Program-made: the position numbers and the translations under genes | The notes under the pieces: generated by a model | Told to the model about the DNA's origin: nothing | The model's database searches: none | The model's input: the letters and a program-made list of their open reading frames with translations, nothing else | In this document: positions 1 through 6,696 of the stretch, piece after piece | Layout: each line of letters opens with the position of its first letter | Position numbering within the stretch: the stretch's first letter is position 1 | NCBI GenBank assembly: GCA_946481585.1 | Contig: CAMLOF010000120.1 | Coordinates: 1-8,586, forward strand | DNA length: 8,586 nucleotides | Origin: an uncultured Macromonas sp. | GTDB lineage: Bacteria > Pseudomonadota > Gammaproteobacteria > Burkholderiales > Burkholderiaceae | Reading direction: 5' to 3'

Positions 1-338
1 ACCGCCGTGGGCAGGCCGCAGTAGATGCTGGCGTGCAGCAGCACTTCCTGGATCTCCTGCGGGGTAGCGCCGTTGTTCAGCGCGCCACGCACATGCCCCT
101 TGAGCTCATGCTGCTTGCCCATGGCCGTCAGCAAGGCCACGGTGATCAGACTGCGGGTCTTCAAATCCAGCCCAGGGCGCTGCCACACGTCGCCCCACGC
201 ATTGCGGGTGATGTACTGCTGCAGCGGTGCGGTGAACTCGGTGAGTCCGCTGAAGGCACGCTCAACGAAGTCCTCGCCCATCACCTGCTTGCGCATGGCC
301 AGGCCCTTGTCGAAATCCTTCTCTCCGGTGGTGCTCAT
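1..338 (-). CDS. 4-carboxymuconolactone decarboxylase family protein (partial, C-terminus cut by window edge)
   Basis: The first 112 codons are visible; the gene runs off the left edge. Family knowledge: PcaC decarboxylates 4-carboxymuconolactone to the beta-ketoadipate enol-lactone in protocatechuate breakdown. PcaC proteins are about 130 residues, so only a short C-terminal piece should be missing. Visible signs: an N-terminal KGLAMRKQVMG segment (residues 11-21), the NAWGDVWQRPGLDLKTRSL block (46-64) and LHASIYCGLP (101-110), all laid out as in PcaC. The ATG at 338-336 is preceded by a good ribosome binding site, AGGAG in GCAGGAGAACACATC. The gene is divergent from dinB. No other pca gene is in view, so true PcaC activity is not established; a related CMD-domain enzyme of different substrate is possible. 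The family call is firm. Confidence 0.88.
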   Translation of the reverse strand, partial: MSTTGEKDFDKGLAMRKQVMGEDFVERAFSGLTEFTAPLQQYITRNAWGDVWQRPGLDLKTRSLITVALLTAMGKQHELKGHVRGALNNGATPQEIQEVLLHASIYCGLPTA

Positions 339-496
339 GATGTGTTCTCCTGCGGGAAGTTGGCTGTGCGCGAGCATACCCGGCTTGTCCACGCAGCCTG
401 TGGTCGAAGCTGTGGACAAACACGTGGACAATCACGCAAGGCCGCGCCAGCATTGGTTTTCTGGGGCGTGCTCAAAATTCAAGCAACCCAGCCTTT
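339..496. other. Divergent intergenic region between the decarboxylase and dinB genes
   Basis: These 158 bp separate the two divergent genes and must hold both sets of expression signals. Apart from the 385-431 repeat cluster, I find no convincing -35/-10 pair. There is also no LexA-type operator (CTGT-N8-ACAG), although dinB belongs to the LexA regulon in many bacteria. The last 40 bases are somewhat richer in A and T and lack a purine-rich ribosome binding site in front of dinB. Confidence 0.6.
385..431. repeat. Cluster of TTGTCCAC-type repeats (inverted plus 12-bp-spaced direct copies), DnaA-box-like
   Basis: TTGTCCACG at 385-393 has a perfect 9-bp inverted partner, CGTGGACAA, at 423-431. 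A further copy, TGTGGACAA, lies at 411-419 and a degenerate one, TGTGGTCGA, at 399-407. The three same-orientation copies start at 399, 411 and 423, exactly 12 bp apart. TTGTCCACA differs by one base from the E. coli DnaA box TTATCCACA. The cluster lies between the divergent decarboxylase and dinB genes, where a regulator of either would bind. The repeats are seen directly; DnaA binding or any regulatory role is inference. Confidence 0.6.
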
Positions 497-1705
497 TTGC
501 CCTTGAGACGCATTGCCCACCTGGACATGGACGCCTTCTACGCGTCTGTCGAGCTGCTGCGCTACCCGCAGCTGCGTGGCCTGCCCGTGCTCATCGGCGG
601 GCGCCGCCGCCCGCAGGACGAACACCTGTTGAACCCGGGTGAAGGCCGCCCCCTGGCCGAGCTGCCGCTCGACGCCTTTGCACGCGTGAAGGACTACGTG
701 GGGCGCGGTGTCATCACCACCGCCACCTACGCGGCGCGGGCGTTCGGCGTGGGTTCGGCCATGGGCCTGATGAAGGCCGCACGCCTGTGCCCAGACGCCA
801 TCCTGCTGCCGGTGGACTTCGACGAGTACCGGCGTTACTCCCGCATGTTCAAGAAGGTGATCACCGAACTGGCGCCGGTGATGGAGGACCGGGGCGTGGA
901 CGAGGTCTACATCGACTTCACCGACGTGCCCGGCGGCCAGCGCGAGGGAGGGCGAGTGCTGGCACGCCTCATCCAAAAAAGCATCTTCGACACCACCGGT
1001 CTGACCTGTTCCATCGGCGTGGCACCGAACAAGCTGCTGGCCAAGATGGCCAGCGAGTTCAACAAGCCCAACGGCATCTCCATCGTCTTTGAAAGCGACC
1101 TGGAAGGCCTGATCTGGCCCCTGCCCTGCCGCAAGATCAACGGCATAGGCCCGCAGACCGACCGCAAGCTTGCCGAGCAAGGCATCCACACCATAGGCGA
1201 ACTGGCGCAGCAACCGTTGCCCCGCCTAGTGGAACTGTTCGGCAACAGCCATGGCCGCTGGCTGCATGAAGCCGCCTGGGGCCGCGACGAACGCGCCGTG
1301 CAAACCCACAGCGAACCCGTGAGCATGAGCCGCGAAACCACCTTTGAGCGCGACATGCACGCCCGGCGCGACCGGCAGGCACTTGGTGACGTGTTCACCC
1401 GCCTGTGCGAACAGGTGGCTGCCGACCTGCAACGCAAGGGCTACGTGGCCCGGGCCGTGGCCGTCAAGCTCAGGTACGACAACTTCAAGATCGTCACACG
1501 CCACCAGCAACTCGACCATGCCGTGAACGACGCAGTCACCTTGCGGCATGGCGCCGGTCTGGCACTCAAACGCGCACCGCTGGACCGGCCGCTGCGTCTG
1601 TTGGGCGTTCGAGCGGATGGACTTTCACGTCCGGACACCCAGGAAAAAACCGGTGCTTCCGACCGCTTACTGCCAGATCCACCCCGACAGGGCACGCTAT
1701 TCTGA
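497..1705 (+). CDS. dinB: DNA polymerase IV-like Y-family translesion DNA polymerase
   Basis: A low-fidelity polymerase that copies past damaged template bases and works with the sliding clamp. Visible (402 aa from TTG 497): palm motif HLDMDAFYASVE (residues 8-19) with metal ligand D10 and Y15 at the steric-gate position; acidic pair D135-E136 in VDEVYIDFTD; SIGVAPNKLLAKMASEFNKP (172-191); helix-hairpin-helix INGIGPQTDRKLAEQGI (214-230); a little-finger domain from about 270 to 372; and a C-terminal QGTLF, a typical beta-clamp-binding pentapeptide. Compared with E. coli DinB, about 30 extra residues lie between the GG at 34-35 and RGVITTA (70-76). No in-frame ATG or GTG exists between the upstream stop at 338-340 and the palm motif, so the start is TTG 497 or TTG 503. 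ATG 527 would remove D10. No Shine-Dalgarno sequence is visible. The family is certain; the exact start is not. Confidence 0.93.
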   Translation: MPLRRIAHLDMDAFYASVELLRYPQLRGLPVLIGGRRRPQDEHLLNPGEGRPLAELPLDAFARVKDYVGRGVITTATYAARAFGVGSAMGLMKAARLCPDAILLPVDFDEYRRYSRMFKKVITELAPVMEDRGVDEVYIDFTDVPGGQREGGRVLARLIQKSIFDTTGLTCSIGVAPNKLLAKMASEFNKPNGISIVFESDLEGLIWPLPCRKINGIGPQTDRKLAEQGIHTIGELAQQPLPRLVELFGNSHGRWLHEAAWGRDERAVQTHSEPVSMSRETTFERDMHARRDRQALGDVFTRLCEQVAADLQRKGYVARAVAVKLRYDNFKIVTRHQQLDHAVNDAVTLRHGAGLALKRAPLDRPLRLLGVRADGLSRPDTQEKTGASDRLLPDPPRQGTLF

Positions 1706-1728
1706 TCAATCAAAACAAAATCATCAAA

Positions 1729-1757
1729 TTGATAGTGTTTCAAGCAAAAATCAAAAT
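1729..1757 (+). promoter_or_regulatory. Candidate sigma70 promoter for the aer-like gene
   Basis: TTGATA at 1729-1734 (5 of 6 matches to TTGACA) is followed after a 17-bp spacer by CAAAAT at 1752-1757 (4 of 6 matches to TATAAT). It lies in the AT-rich part of the intergenic region, about 135 bp before the start codon, which implies a fairly long leader. The -35 box overlaps the palindrome at 1723-1733, a possible operator. I see no flagellar sigma28 motif. The call rests on pattern matching by eye in AT-rich DNA. Confidence 0.3.
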
Positions 1758-1886
1758 TGTTATTGCATAGAATCTCCACACAACTTCACAGGCATTTGTC
1801 ACGCGGGCCGTCGTATGGGACCATTGCACACCGCCTCGCCTGTCAGAAACACACCAATCACCGCCCGGCCATGAGCGCCGCTGCAC

Positions 1887-1892
1887 AGGAGA
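1887..1892 (+). promoter_or_regulatory. Ribosome binding site AGGAGA of the aer-like gene
   Basis: AGGAGA ends four bases before ATG 1897 and is a strong Shine-Dalgarno match. It fixes that ATG as the start and argues against the out-of-frame ATG at 1871. Confidence 0.8.
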
Positions 1893-1896
1893 CGCC

Positions 1897-3462
1897 ATGA
1901 AACTCAACCTGCCCGTGACCCAGCAGGAGTACGACTACCCTGGGGCCGAGATGCTGGTGTCCACCACCGACACCAAGGGCTACATCACCCACTGCAACCA
2001 GGCCTTCATCAAGGTCAGCGGCTATTCGCATGATGAGTTGCTGGGACAGAACCACAACCTCATCCGCCACCCCGATATGCCACCAGAGGGCTTCAAAGAC
2101 CTCTGGGCCACCATTGGCCGGGGTCTGCCCTGGACGGGGCTGGTGAAGAACCGCCGCAAGAACGGCGACCATTACTGGGTTGTGGCCAACGTCACGCCCA
2201 TCATGGAAAACGGCAAGCCGGTGGGTTACCTGTCGGTGCGCACCAAGCCTACGCGCGAGCAGATTCAGGCAGCCGATGCCCTGTACGCGCAGATTGGCCG
2301 CGAGCGGGAAAGCGGCCGCCACACCCTCACCTTGAACAGGGGCCAGGTGCGCCTGCTGGGCTGGCGCGGCTGGCTGCAGTCGCTGCGGCACTTGTCGTCC
2401 ACCCAGCAGATGGGGCTGGGCATGCTGATCATCGTTGTGCTGGGCATGCTGCCCCTGCTGGCGCCTGCCTCGTTGAAGTCAGGCATGGCGGGCGCGGCCT
2501 TGCATCTGGTGGCCTTGCTGGTGGGTGCCGGCGGCGTCATGGCATGGTTCCATTCGCGCTTTGCCAAGGCGATCGACGAAGCGGATCGCTTCGCGCGCGA
2601 CCTGGCAAGTTGCAACCTCAAGACCCAGGTGGACAACCATTTCCCCGACCCGATGGGCACGCTCATACGCAAGCTCCAGCAGGTTCAGCTGAACCTGCGC
2701 GCCGTGATCGGCGACGTGCGTAGCGAGATCCACGGCTTCAGCCGCTCGGCCAAGGAGATTGCCGACGGCAGCATGGACCTGTCCGCTCGCACCGAATCGC
2801 AGGCCAGCAGCCTGGAAGAAACGGCTGCCTCCATGGAGGAACTGTCGAGCACCGTGAAGCAGACGGCCGACACCGCCGGGCGTGTCGCGCAGCAGACGCA
2901 GCACAGCGGCGAAGTGGCCGCACAAGGCCAGCAAGCCATCCGGGCGGTGGGGGCGTCCATGCAGGCCATCGAGACTTCGTCGCACAAGGTCAGCGAGATC
3001 ATCTCGGTCATCGAGAGCATTGCCTTCCAGACCAACATCCTGGCCTTGAACGCTGCCGTTGAAGCGGCCCGTGCCGGTGAGCAGGGCCGGGGTTTTGCCG
3101 TGGTGGCTTCAGAGGTGCGCGCGCTGGCCCAGCGCAGCGCCAATGCCGCCAAGGAAATCCGCGACCTCATCAGCGATTCGGTGCAGCAGGTGAGCCAGGG
3201 TGCACGCCAGATGCAGGACGCCGCCGCCACCATCGACGGTGTGGTGAGTGAGGTGGAAAAGGTGACCGAGCTGGTACTGCAGATCAACGCCGCCACGCAC
3301 GAGCAGTCCCAGGGCATTGCCCAGGTGAACGAAGCGGTCACCCAGCTTGACAGCGTCACCCAGCAGAACGCCGCATTGGTGGAACAGTCCACCGCAGCAG
3401 CAGCCAACCTCAACCAGAGCACCCGCAGCGTGGAAGAGGCTGTGGGGGTGTTCCGCCTCTGA
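1897..3462 (+). CDS. aer: Aer-type PAS-domain methyl-accepting chemotaxis protein (redox/energy taxis receptor)
   Basis: An inner-membrane receptor expected to sense cell redox state through FAD and signal to CheA/CheW. Visible (521 aa): an N-terminal PAS domain (about 17-120) very close to E. coli Aer, including STTDTKGYITH (22-32), RHPDMP (57-62) and VKNRRKNGDHYW (83-94). R57, H58, D60 and W79 sit at the same positions as the FAD-binding residues of E. coli Aer. Two hydrophobic segments (about 172-190 and 196-217) form a membrane hairpin, followed by a HAMP-like linker. A long coiled-coil signalling domain has the hairpin tip at about 370-412 (IAFQTNILALNAAVEAARAG, 375-394). Two stretches fit the receptor methylation consensus: 303-312 and 310-319. 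There is no C-terminal NWETF-type CheR tether. The gene has its own leader and converges on queF with only 9 bp between the stops. Aer-like function is well supported; the exact stimulus is inferred. Confidence 0.9.
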   Translation: MKLNLPVTQQEYDYPGAEMLVSTTDTKGYITHCNQAFIKVSGYSHDELLGQNHNLIRHPDMPPEGFKDLWATIGRGLPWTGLVKNRRKNGDHYWVVANVTPIMENGKPVGYLSVRTKPTREQIQAADALYAQIGRERESGRHTLTLNRGQVRLLGWRGWLQSLRHLSSTQQMGLGMLIIVVLGMLPLLAPASLKSGMAGAALHLVALLVGAGGVMAWFHSRFAKAIDEADRFARDLASCNLKTQVDNHFPDPMGTLIRKLQQVQLNLRAVIGDVRSEIHGFSRSAKEIADGSMDLSARTESQASSLEETAASMEELSSTVKQTADTAGRVAQQTQHSGEVAAQGQQAIRAVGASMQAIETSSHKVSEIISVIESIAFQTNILALNAAVEAARAGEQGRGFAVVASEVRALAQRSANAAKEIRDLISDSVQQVSQGARQMQDAAATIDGVVSEVEKVTELVLQINAATHEQSQGIAQVNEAVTQLDSVTQQNAALVEQSTAAAANLNQSTRSVEEAVGVFRL

Positions 3463-3471
3463 AAAACAGGC

Positions 3472-4347
3472 TTATTGCCGCGCCGTGCGCACGCTCGGCG
3501 GCGGCGTCTGCGGGTGGCTGGTGCGCCAGGGGTTGATGTCCAGCCCGCCACGGCGGGTGTAGCGCGCGTACACGCTCAGTTTGGTGGGGCGGCAACGCGT
3601 CCACACGTCCATGAAGATGCGCTCCACGCACTGCTCGTGGAATTCGTTGTGGTTGCGAAAGCTCACGATGTAGCGCAGCAGGCCCGCCTGGTCGATGGGT
3701 GCGCCGCTGTAGGCGATGCACACACTGCCCCAATCGGGCTGACCGGTCACCAGGCAGTTGCTCTTGAGCAGGTCGCTCACCAGCACCTCGTCCGCCACCG
3801 CCTGGCTGTGGTCGGCCTGCAGCCATTGCGGCGCAGGCTCGTAGTCGGTGCACTCCACGTCCAACCGGTCCAGGCTCAGACCGTCAAGCTCGTGCATCTT
3901 TTCCTGGCCGAACAGGTCGGGCGTCAGCACGCGCACACCCACGGTACCCTGGCGCTCGGCGCCGCGCCACACGGCCTCGCTCAGGTCGGCGCGCAGGCGG
4001 TCCTGCACGGCCTGTGCGTCGGCAAACACGGTGTTGTTGAAGCTGTTCAGGTAGAGCTTGAAAGACTTGCTCTCCACGATGTTGGGCGTTTCGCAAGGCA
4101 CGGTCACGTGGGCCAAGGCCACCTGGGGTTTGCCACGCGGGTTGAGCCAGCTCAGTTCATAGGCCGTCCAAAAGTCGGCCCCCGTGAAGGGCACCGAGCC
4201 CTGAAGGCCGATCTCCGCACGCTTGGGCGCACGCGGCAGGGGAAAGAGCAGCGACGGGTCGTACCGGTCCTTGTAGGCCGAAACCTTGCCCAACTCGGAA
4301 TGCTCGGGCTGGTGCTGGCTGGGGTGCTGTGCAGGGGACATGGACAT
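3472..4347 (-). CDS. queF: NADPH-dependent 7-cyano-7-deazaguanine reductase (long form)
   Basis: Reduces the nitrile preQ0 to the amine preQ1 using NADPH, the step before insertion of the queuosine precursor into tRNA. Visible (291 aa from ATG 4347): the QueF motif [13 protein letters not shown] (92-104), which binds NADPH in the family; [13 protein letters not shown] (196-208) carrying catalytic Cys198 and Asp205, matching C190/D197 of E. coli; [15 protein letters not shown] (230-244); and the C-terminal GGLDINPWR (267-275). Its length matches the two-domain E. coli-type enzyme (about 280 aa). ATG 4347 begins one base after the stop of the upstream oxygenase gene (TGAGATG), suggesting translational coupling. 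ATG 4341 is an alternative, with a weak TGAG six bases before it. An open reading frame extends further upstream but runs into the oxygenase gene. The queC, queD and queE genes are not in the window. Confidence 0.96.
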   Translation of the reverse strand: MSMSPAQHPSQHQPEHSELGKVSAYKDRYDPSLLFPLPRAPKRAEIGLQGSVPFTGADFWTAYELSWLNPRGKPQVALAHVTVPCETPNIVESKSFKLYLNSFNNTVFADAQAVQDRLRADLSEAVWRGAERQGTVGVRVLTPDLFGQEKMHELDGLSLDRLDVECTDYEPAPQWLQADHSQAVADEVLVSDLLKSNCLVTGQPDWGSVCIAYSGAPIDQAGLLRYIVSFRNHNEFHEQCVERIFMDVWTRCRPTKLSVYARYTRRGGLDINPWRTSHPQTPPPSVRTARQ

Positions 4348-4348
4348 C

Positions 4349-5191
4349 TCAAACAAATTCGCGTTCACGCAGCCACTTGGTAGCCACCCATTTTTCGCCT
4401 TCCAACACCGGCGCGCCACCGTGCAGGGTGCGCGTGGCGGGGTGCGGGCGGTCGTAGGAAAAGTACACCGCGTTACCGCGTTGCGGCGCCACCTCCAGCC
4501 CTACGTCCGGGAAGGTGGTGCCGCCGCCGCGCACGGGGTCATTCAGGTACATCACCACCGTGGCCACGCGCTGGCCGCCACGGCGCACGATGTTGGCGGT
4601 TCCGGGTTCGCTGGGGTCAAAGTAGTCGTAGTGGGGTTTGTACTCGGCGCCCGGGCGGTACTGCAGCACCTGCAAACCCTCGCCGTTTTCCACCGGCCAG
4701 TTGAGCAGCCGCGCAATGCGCGCCTCCACGCGGGCCACCACTTCGCTTTCCCCCCGCCGAAAGAACATGCCGTTGCTCGTGCGGTCGGCATTGAGCTCCT
4801 CGCCCCCGGTGACGGTTTGCACTGTGAGCGAACGCTGCATGCGCGGCCGTGCGGCATCAATCAGGGCATCGCATTCCTCGTCAGACAGAAACTGCCCAAA
4901 CACCGCCATTCGCGGGCTTTGCATCTGCGCCAGCACTTGCACCACGCGGTCCCCCAGGTCCAACAGCCGGGGCGAGCCGCGCAGGTCGGGCTGCGGCAGC
5001 ACTGGCGTGAAACCCTGCACGGGCGACCGCTGCTGCAGGTGTTCGCTGAGCGTGGACTCCATGGCCTGCACCGCCACATCCTCGTGCCAACCCGCGTCGC
5101 GCATGGCCTTGAGCACGGCTTCCGGCGGGAAGCCTGCCGTGGCCTGCTCCACGATCCAGCGCTTGAGTTCGGGCGTGACGGCCTGGCTCAT
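4349..5191 (-). CDS. Prolyl 4-hydroxylase-like 2-oxoglutarate/Fe(II) oxygenase with UBA-like N-terminus
   Basis: Predicted soluble dioxygenase that uses Fe(II), O2 and 2-oxoglutarate to hydroxylate a substrate I cannot name. Visible (280 aa): a catalytic P4Hc domain from about 95 to 276. It carries iron ligands H187 and D189 (PHYDYFDP, 186-193) and H257 (RTLHGG, 254-259), and a 2OG-binding lysine at K267, ten residues after H257 as in prolyl 4-hydroxylases. [11 protein letters not shown] (133-143) is also family-typical. The first 46 residues form a compact predicted helical segment ([20 protein letters not shown], then [11 protein letters not shown]) resembling a UBA-type fold, probably for protein binding. 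There is no signal peptide. ATG 5191 lies 3 bp after the yaaA stop, with AAGG eight bases before it. The 3' end adjoins queF, so the three genes look like one transcript. The fold and active site are complete; a proline or protein substrate is family inference only. Confidence 0.88.
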   Translation of the reverse strand: MSQAVTPELKRWIVEQATAGFPPEAVLKAMRDAGWHEDVAVQAMESTLSEHLQQRSPVQGFTPVLPQPDLRGSPRLLDLGDRVVQVLAQMQSPRMAVFGQFLSDEECDALIDAARPRMQRSLTVQTVTGGEELNADRTSNGMFFRRGESEVVARVEARIARLLNWPVENGEGLQVLQYRPGAEYKPHYDYFDPSEPGTANIVRRGGQRVATVVMYLNDPVRGGGTTFPDVGLEVAPQRGNAVYFSYDRPHPATRTLHGGAPVLEGEKWVATKWLREREFV

Positions 5192-5194
5192 GCT

Positions 5195-5971
5195 TCAGGC
5201 CTTGGCATCCCGGCGGAACACCAGCCGGTCGGTTTCAGAAGCCGCTGGCACAAACTGGTAGCCCTCCAGGTCAAAGCCCTTGAGCCCCTCCACCGTGCCA
5301 ATGCGCTTGCTCACGGCGTAACGCACCATCAGCCCGCGCGCGCGCTTGGCCATGAAGCTGATGACCTTGTACCTGCCCGCCTTGAGTTCCTCGAACACGC
5401 AGGTCACCACACGGGGCTTCAGCGCCTTCTTGTCAACCGACTTGAAATACTCCTCGCTCGCCAGGTTGACGACCACGGGCGTCTTGTCGGCGGCAGCGCG
5501 CTGGTTCAAATAGTCGGCAATCTGCGTGCCCCAGAACTGGTACAGGTTCTTGCCCCGGGGTGTTTCCAGGCGCGTGCCCATTTCCAGCCGGTAGGGCTGC
5601 ATCAGGTCGAGCGGGCGCAGCACGCCGTACAGGCCGCTCAATATGCACACGTGCTCCTGCACCCAGGCCAGGTCTTCTTCGCCCAGCGTGCGTGCGTCAA
5701 GCCCCTCGTACACATCGCCGTTGAAGGCCAGCACGGCCTGCTTGGCGTTCGCGGTGGTGAAAGTCGGCTGCCACGCCTGGTAACGGGCCACGTTCAGCCC
5801 GGCAAGCTGGTCGCTCAGGTCCATCAGCGTGGCAATGTCCTGTGGCGATTTTTTGCGCAATACGTCGATCAGCTCGCCGGCCTGCGGCACGAACAGCGGC
5901 TGCGTGTGGGTGGAAACGTGGGTGGGCGTCTCGTAGTCGAGTGCCTTGGCTGGAGACAATAGGAACAACAT
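5195..5971 (-). CDS. yaaA: Peroxide stress protein YaaA (DUF328/UPF0246 family)
   Basis: In E. coli, YaaA is induced by hydrogen peroxide, limits intracellular free iron and so reduces oxidative DNA damage; the family is also reported to bind DNA. From ATG 5971 the protein is 258 aa, the same length as E. coli YaaA. Visible blocks: [10 protein letters not shown] near the N-terminus, [61 protein letters not shown] and [15 protein letters not shown]. An in-frame ATG at 5980 is less likely: the best ribosome binding site, AGAGGA (5985-5980 on this strand), would be too close to it but lies 8 bases before ATG 5971. The start overlaps that of truC on the opposite strand. First gene of the yaaA-oxygenase-queF cluster. 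No OxyR site was identified; any promoter must lie inside truC. Confidence 0.95.
   Translation of the reverse strand: MLFLLSPAKALDYETPTHVSTHTQPLFVPQAGELIDVLRKKSPQDIATLMDLSDQLAGLNVARYQAWQPTFTTANAKQAVLAFNGDVYEGLDARTLGEEDLAWVQEHVCILSGLYGVLRPLDLMQPYRLEMGTRLETPRGKNLYQFWGTQIADYLNQRAAADKTPVVVNLASEEYFKSVDKKALKPRVVTCVFEELKAGRYKVISFMAKRARGLMVRYAVSKRIGTVEGLKGFDLEGYQFVPAASETDRLVFRRDAKA
5961..5964 (+). promoter_or_regulatory. Ribosome binding site AGGA of truC, deciding its start
   Basis: AGGA lies 5 bases before ATG 5970. This supports [11 protein letters not shown] as the true N-terminus of TruC, rather than the in-frame ATG at 5946, which would add eight unconserved residues. The site lies within the first codons of yaaA on the other strand. 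Confidence 0.7.
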
Positions 5972-6671
5972 GCTCAACATCCTCTATCTGGACGATTATC
6001 TTGCAAGCGTGGACAAGCCCGCAGGGCTGCTGGTTCACCGCACCGGCCTGGACGCTGGCGAGACGCGCTTTGCCCTGCAGATGCTGCGCGACCAGCTGGG
6101 GCGCCCCGTGTGGCCCGTGCACCGGTTGGACAAAGGCACCTGCGGCGTGCTGCTGTTTGCCCTGCAGGCCGAGGTGGCGCGCACGCTGGGCCAGGCCTTC
6201 GAGCAAGGCCACGCGCTGCGCAAAACCTACCATGCCGTGGTGCGCGGCTGGCCTGCTGACCAGGGCGAAATCGACCACCCGCTGCGCCGCATGCCTGACG
6301 ACGCCCGCAACGGGCGCGAAGAGGTGCAAGCCGCCCAGACCCTGTACCGGCGGCTGGCGCGGTACGAACTGCCGCTGGCCCAAGGCAATTTTCCAGCCAC
6401 GCGGGCCGCACTGGTGGAACTGCAGCCGTTGACTGGCCGCCGCCACCAGTTGCGCAGGCACATGAAGCACATTGCCCACCCCATTCTGGGCGACGCCACG
6501 CATGGCAAGGGGCCGCTCAACCGGGCCGTGGCCAGCCACCTGGGCCTGCAACGGTTGTGGCTGCACGCAGCCCGGCTTGTGCTGACGCACCCTGTCACTG
6601 GTGAACCCTTGACCATCGAATCGCCCACCAGCCCCGAATGGGCGTTGTGGGACCCCTGGCGCGTGGACTGA
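5970..6671 (+). CDS. truC: tRNA pseudouridine(65) synthase TruC (RluA family)
   Basis: Isomerises uridine to pseudouridine, in E. coli TruC at position 65 of tRNA(Ile1) and tRNA(Asp). Visible (233 aa): N-terminal [19 protein letters not shown] (1-19), colinear with E. coli TruC; catalytic motif [12 protein letters not shown] (51-62) with catalytic Asp54, the same number as in E. coli; YHAVVRGW (87-94); and [20 protein letters not shown] (148-167) followed by [10 protein letters not shown] (170-179). There is no S4 domain, as expected for TruC. It is shorter than E. coli TruC, lacking the poorly conserved C-terminal tail. It stands alone on the plus strand, divergent from yaaA with overlapping starts and convergent with the DUF3501 gene (3 bp between stops). 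The alternative is another short RluA-type synthase, but the N-terminal match favours TruC. Confidence 0.9.
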   Translation: MLNILYLDDYLASVDKPAGLLVHRTGLDAGETRFALQMLRDQLGRPVWPVHRLDKGTCGVLLFALQAEVARTLGQAFEQGHALRKTYHAVVRGWPADQGEIDHPLRRMPDDARNGREEVQAAQTLYRRLARYELPLAQGNFPATRAALVELQPLTGRRHQLRRHMKHIAHPILGDATHGKGPLNRAVASHLGLQRLWLHAARLVLTHPVTGEPLTIESPTSPEWALWDPWRVD

Positions 6672-6696
6672 AGGCTATTTCAAGTCACCCGCCAGG
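6655..6696. terminator. Possible bidirectional stem-loop over the convergent truC/DUF3501 stops
   Basis: CCTGGCG (6655-6661) and CGCCAGG (6690-6696) form a perfect 7-bp stem. Inside it, GTGGACTGAA (6663-6672) can pair with TTCAAGTCAC (6679-6688) with two single-base bulges, leaving the loop GGCTAT. The structure spans both stop codons and would form in either transcript. Neither side has a T-run, so it is not a classical intrinsic terminator, and the outer pairing may be chance in GC-rich coding DNA. Confidence 0.3.

Larger units (their letters stand above)
1706..1896. other. AT-rich intergenic region between dinB and the aer-like gene
   Basis: No gene is supported here. The first 80 bases are clearly AT-richer than the coding DNA around them. 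They include a perfect palindrome ATCAAATTGAT (1723-1733) and a candidate sigma70 promoter (1729-1757). The rest is GC-rich leader up to the ribosome binding site at 1887-1892. No stem-loop with a T-run is visible after dinB, so no intrinsic terminator is called. Confidence 0.6.

Noticed and set aside
339..496. LexA/SOS operator before dinB
   Set aside because: Searched for CTGT-N8-ACAG and close variants; CTGT occurs but no paired ACAG at the right spacing.
3435..3460. Inverted repeat AGAGGC/GCCTCT at the end of the aer-like gene, a possible terminator
   Set aside because: Only 6 bp of stem with a 14-base loop and no T-run on the correct side of either strand; likely chance.
2685..3551. Minus-strand open frame of 288 codons over the chemoreceptor
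   Set aside because: It is rich in Ser, Ala, Thr and Cys, as expected from reading the receptor coiled coil backwards; no independent support.
3475..4383. Plus-strand open frame of 302 codons over queF
   Set aside because: It has the same low-complexity, His/Val-rich character, and the opposite strand encodes a complete QueF with its catalytic residues.
4286..5962. Long plus-strand open frame (558 codons) antisense to queF, the oxygenase and yaaA
   Set aside because: It is rich in His, Arg, Ala and Val with no recognisable domain. It spans three well-supported genes on the other strand, so it is a codon-bias shadow typical of GC-rich DNA.
5697..6590. Minus-strand open frame of 297 codons over truC and the start of yaaA
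   Set aside because: No domain is visible, and TruC on the plus strand has its full motif set and ribosome binding site.
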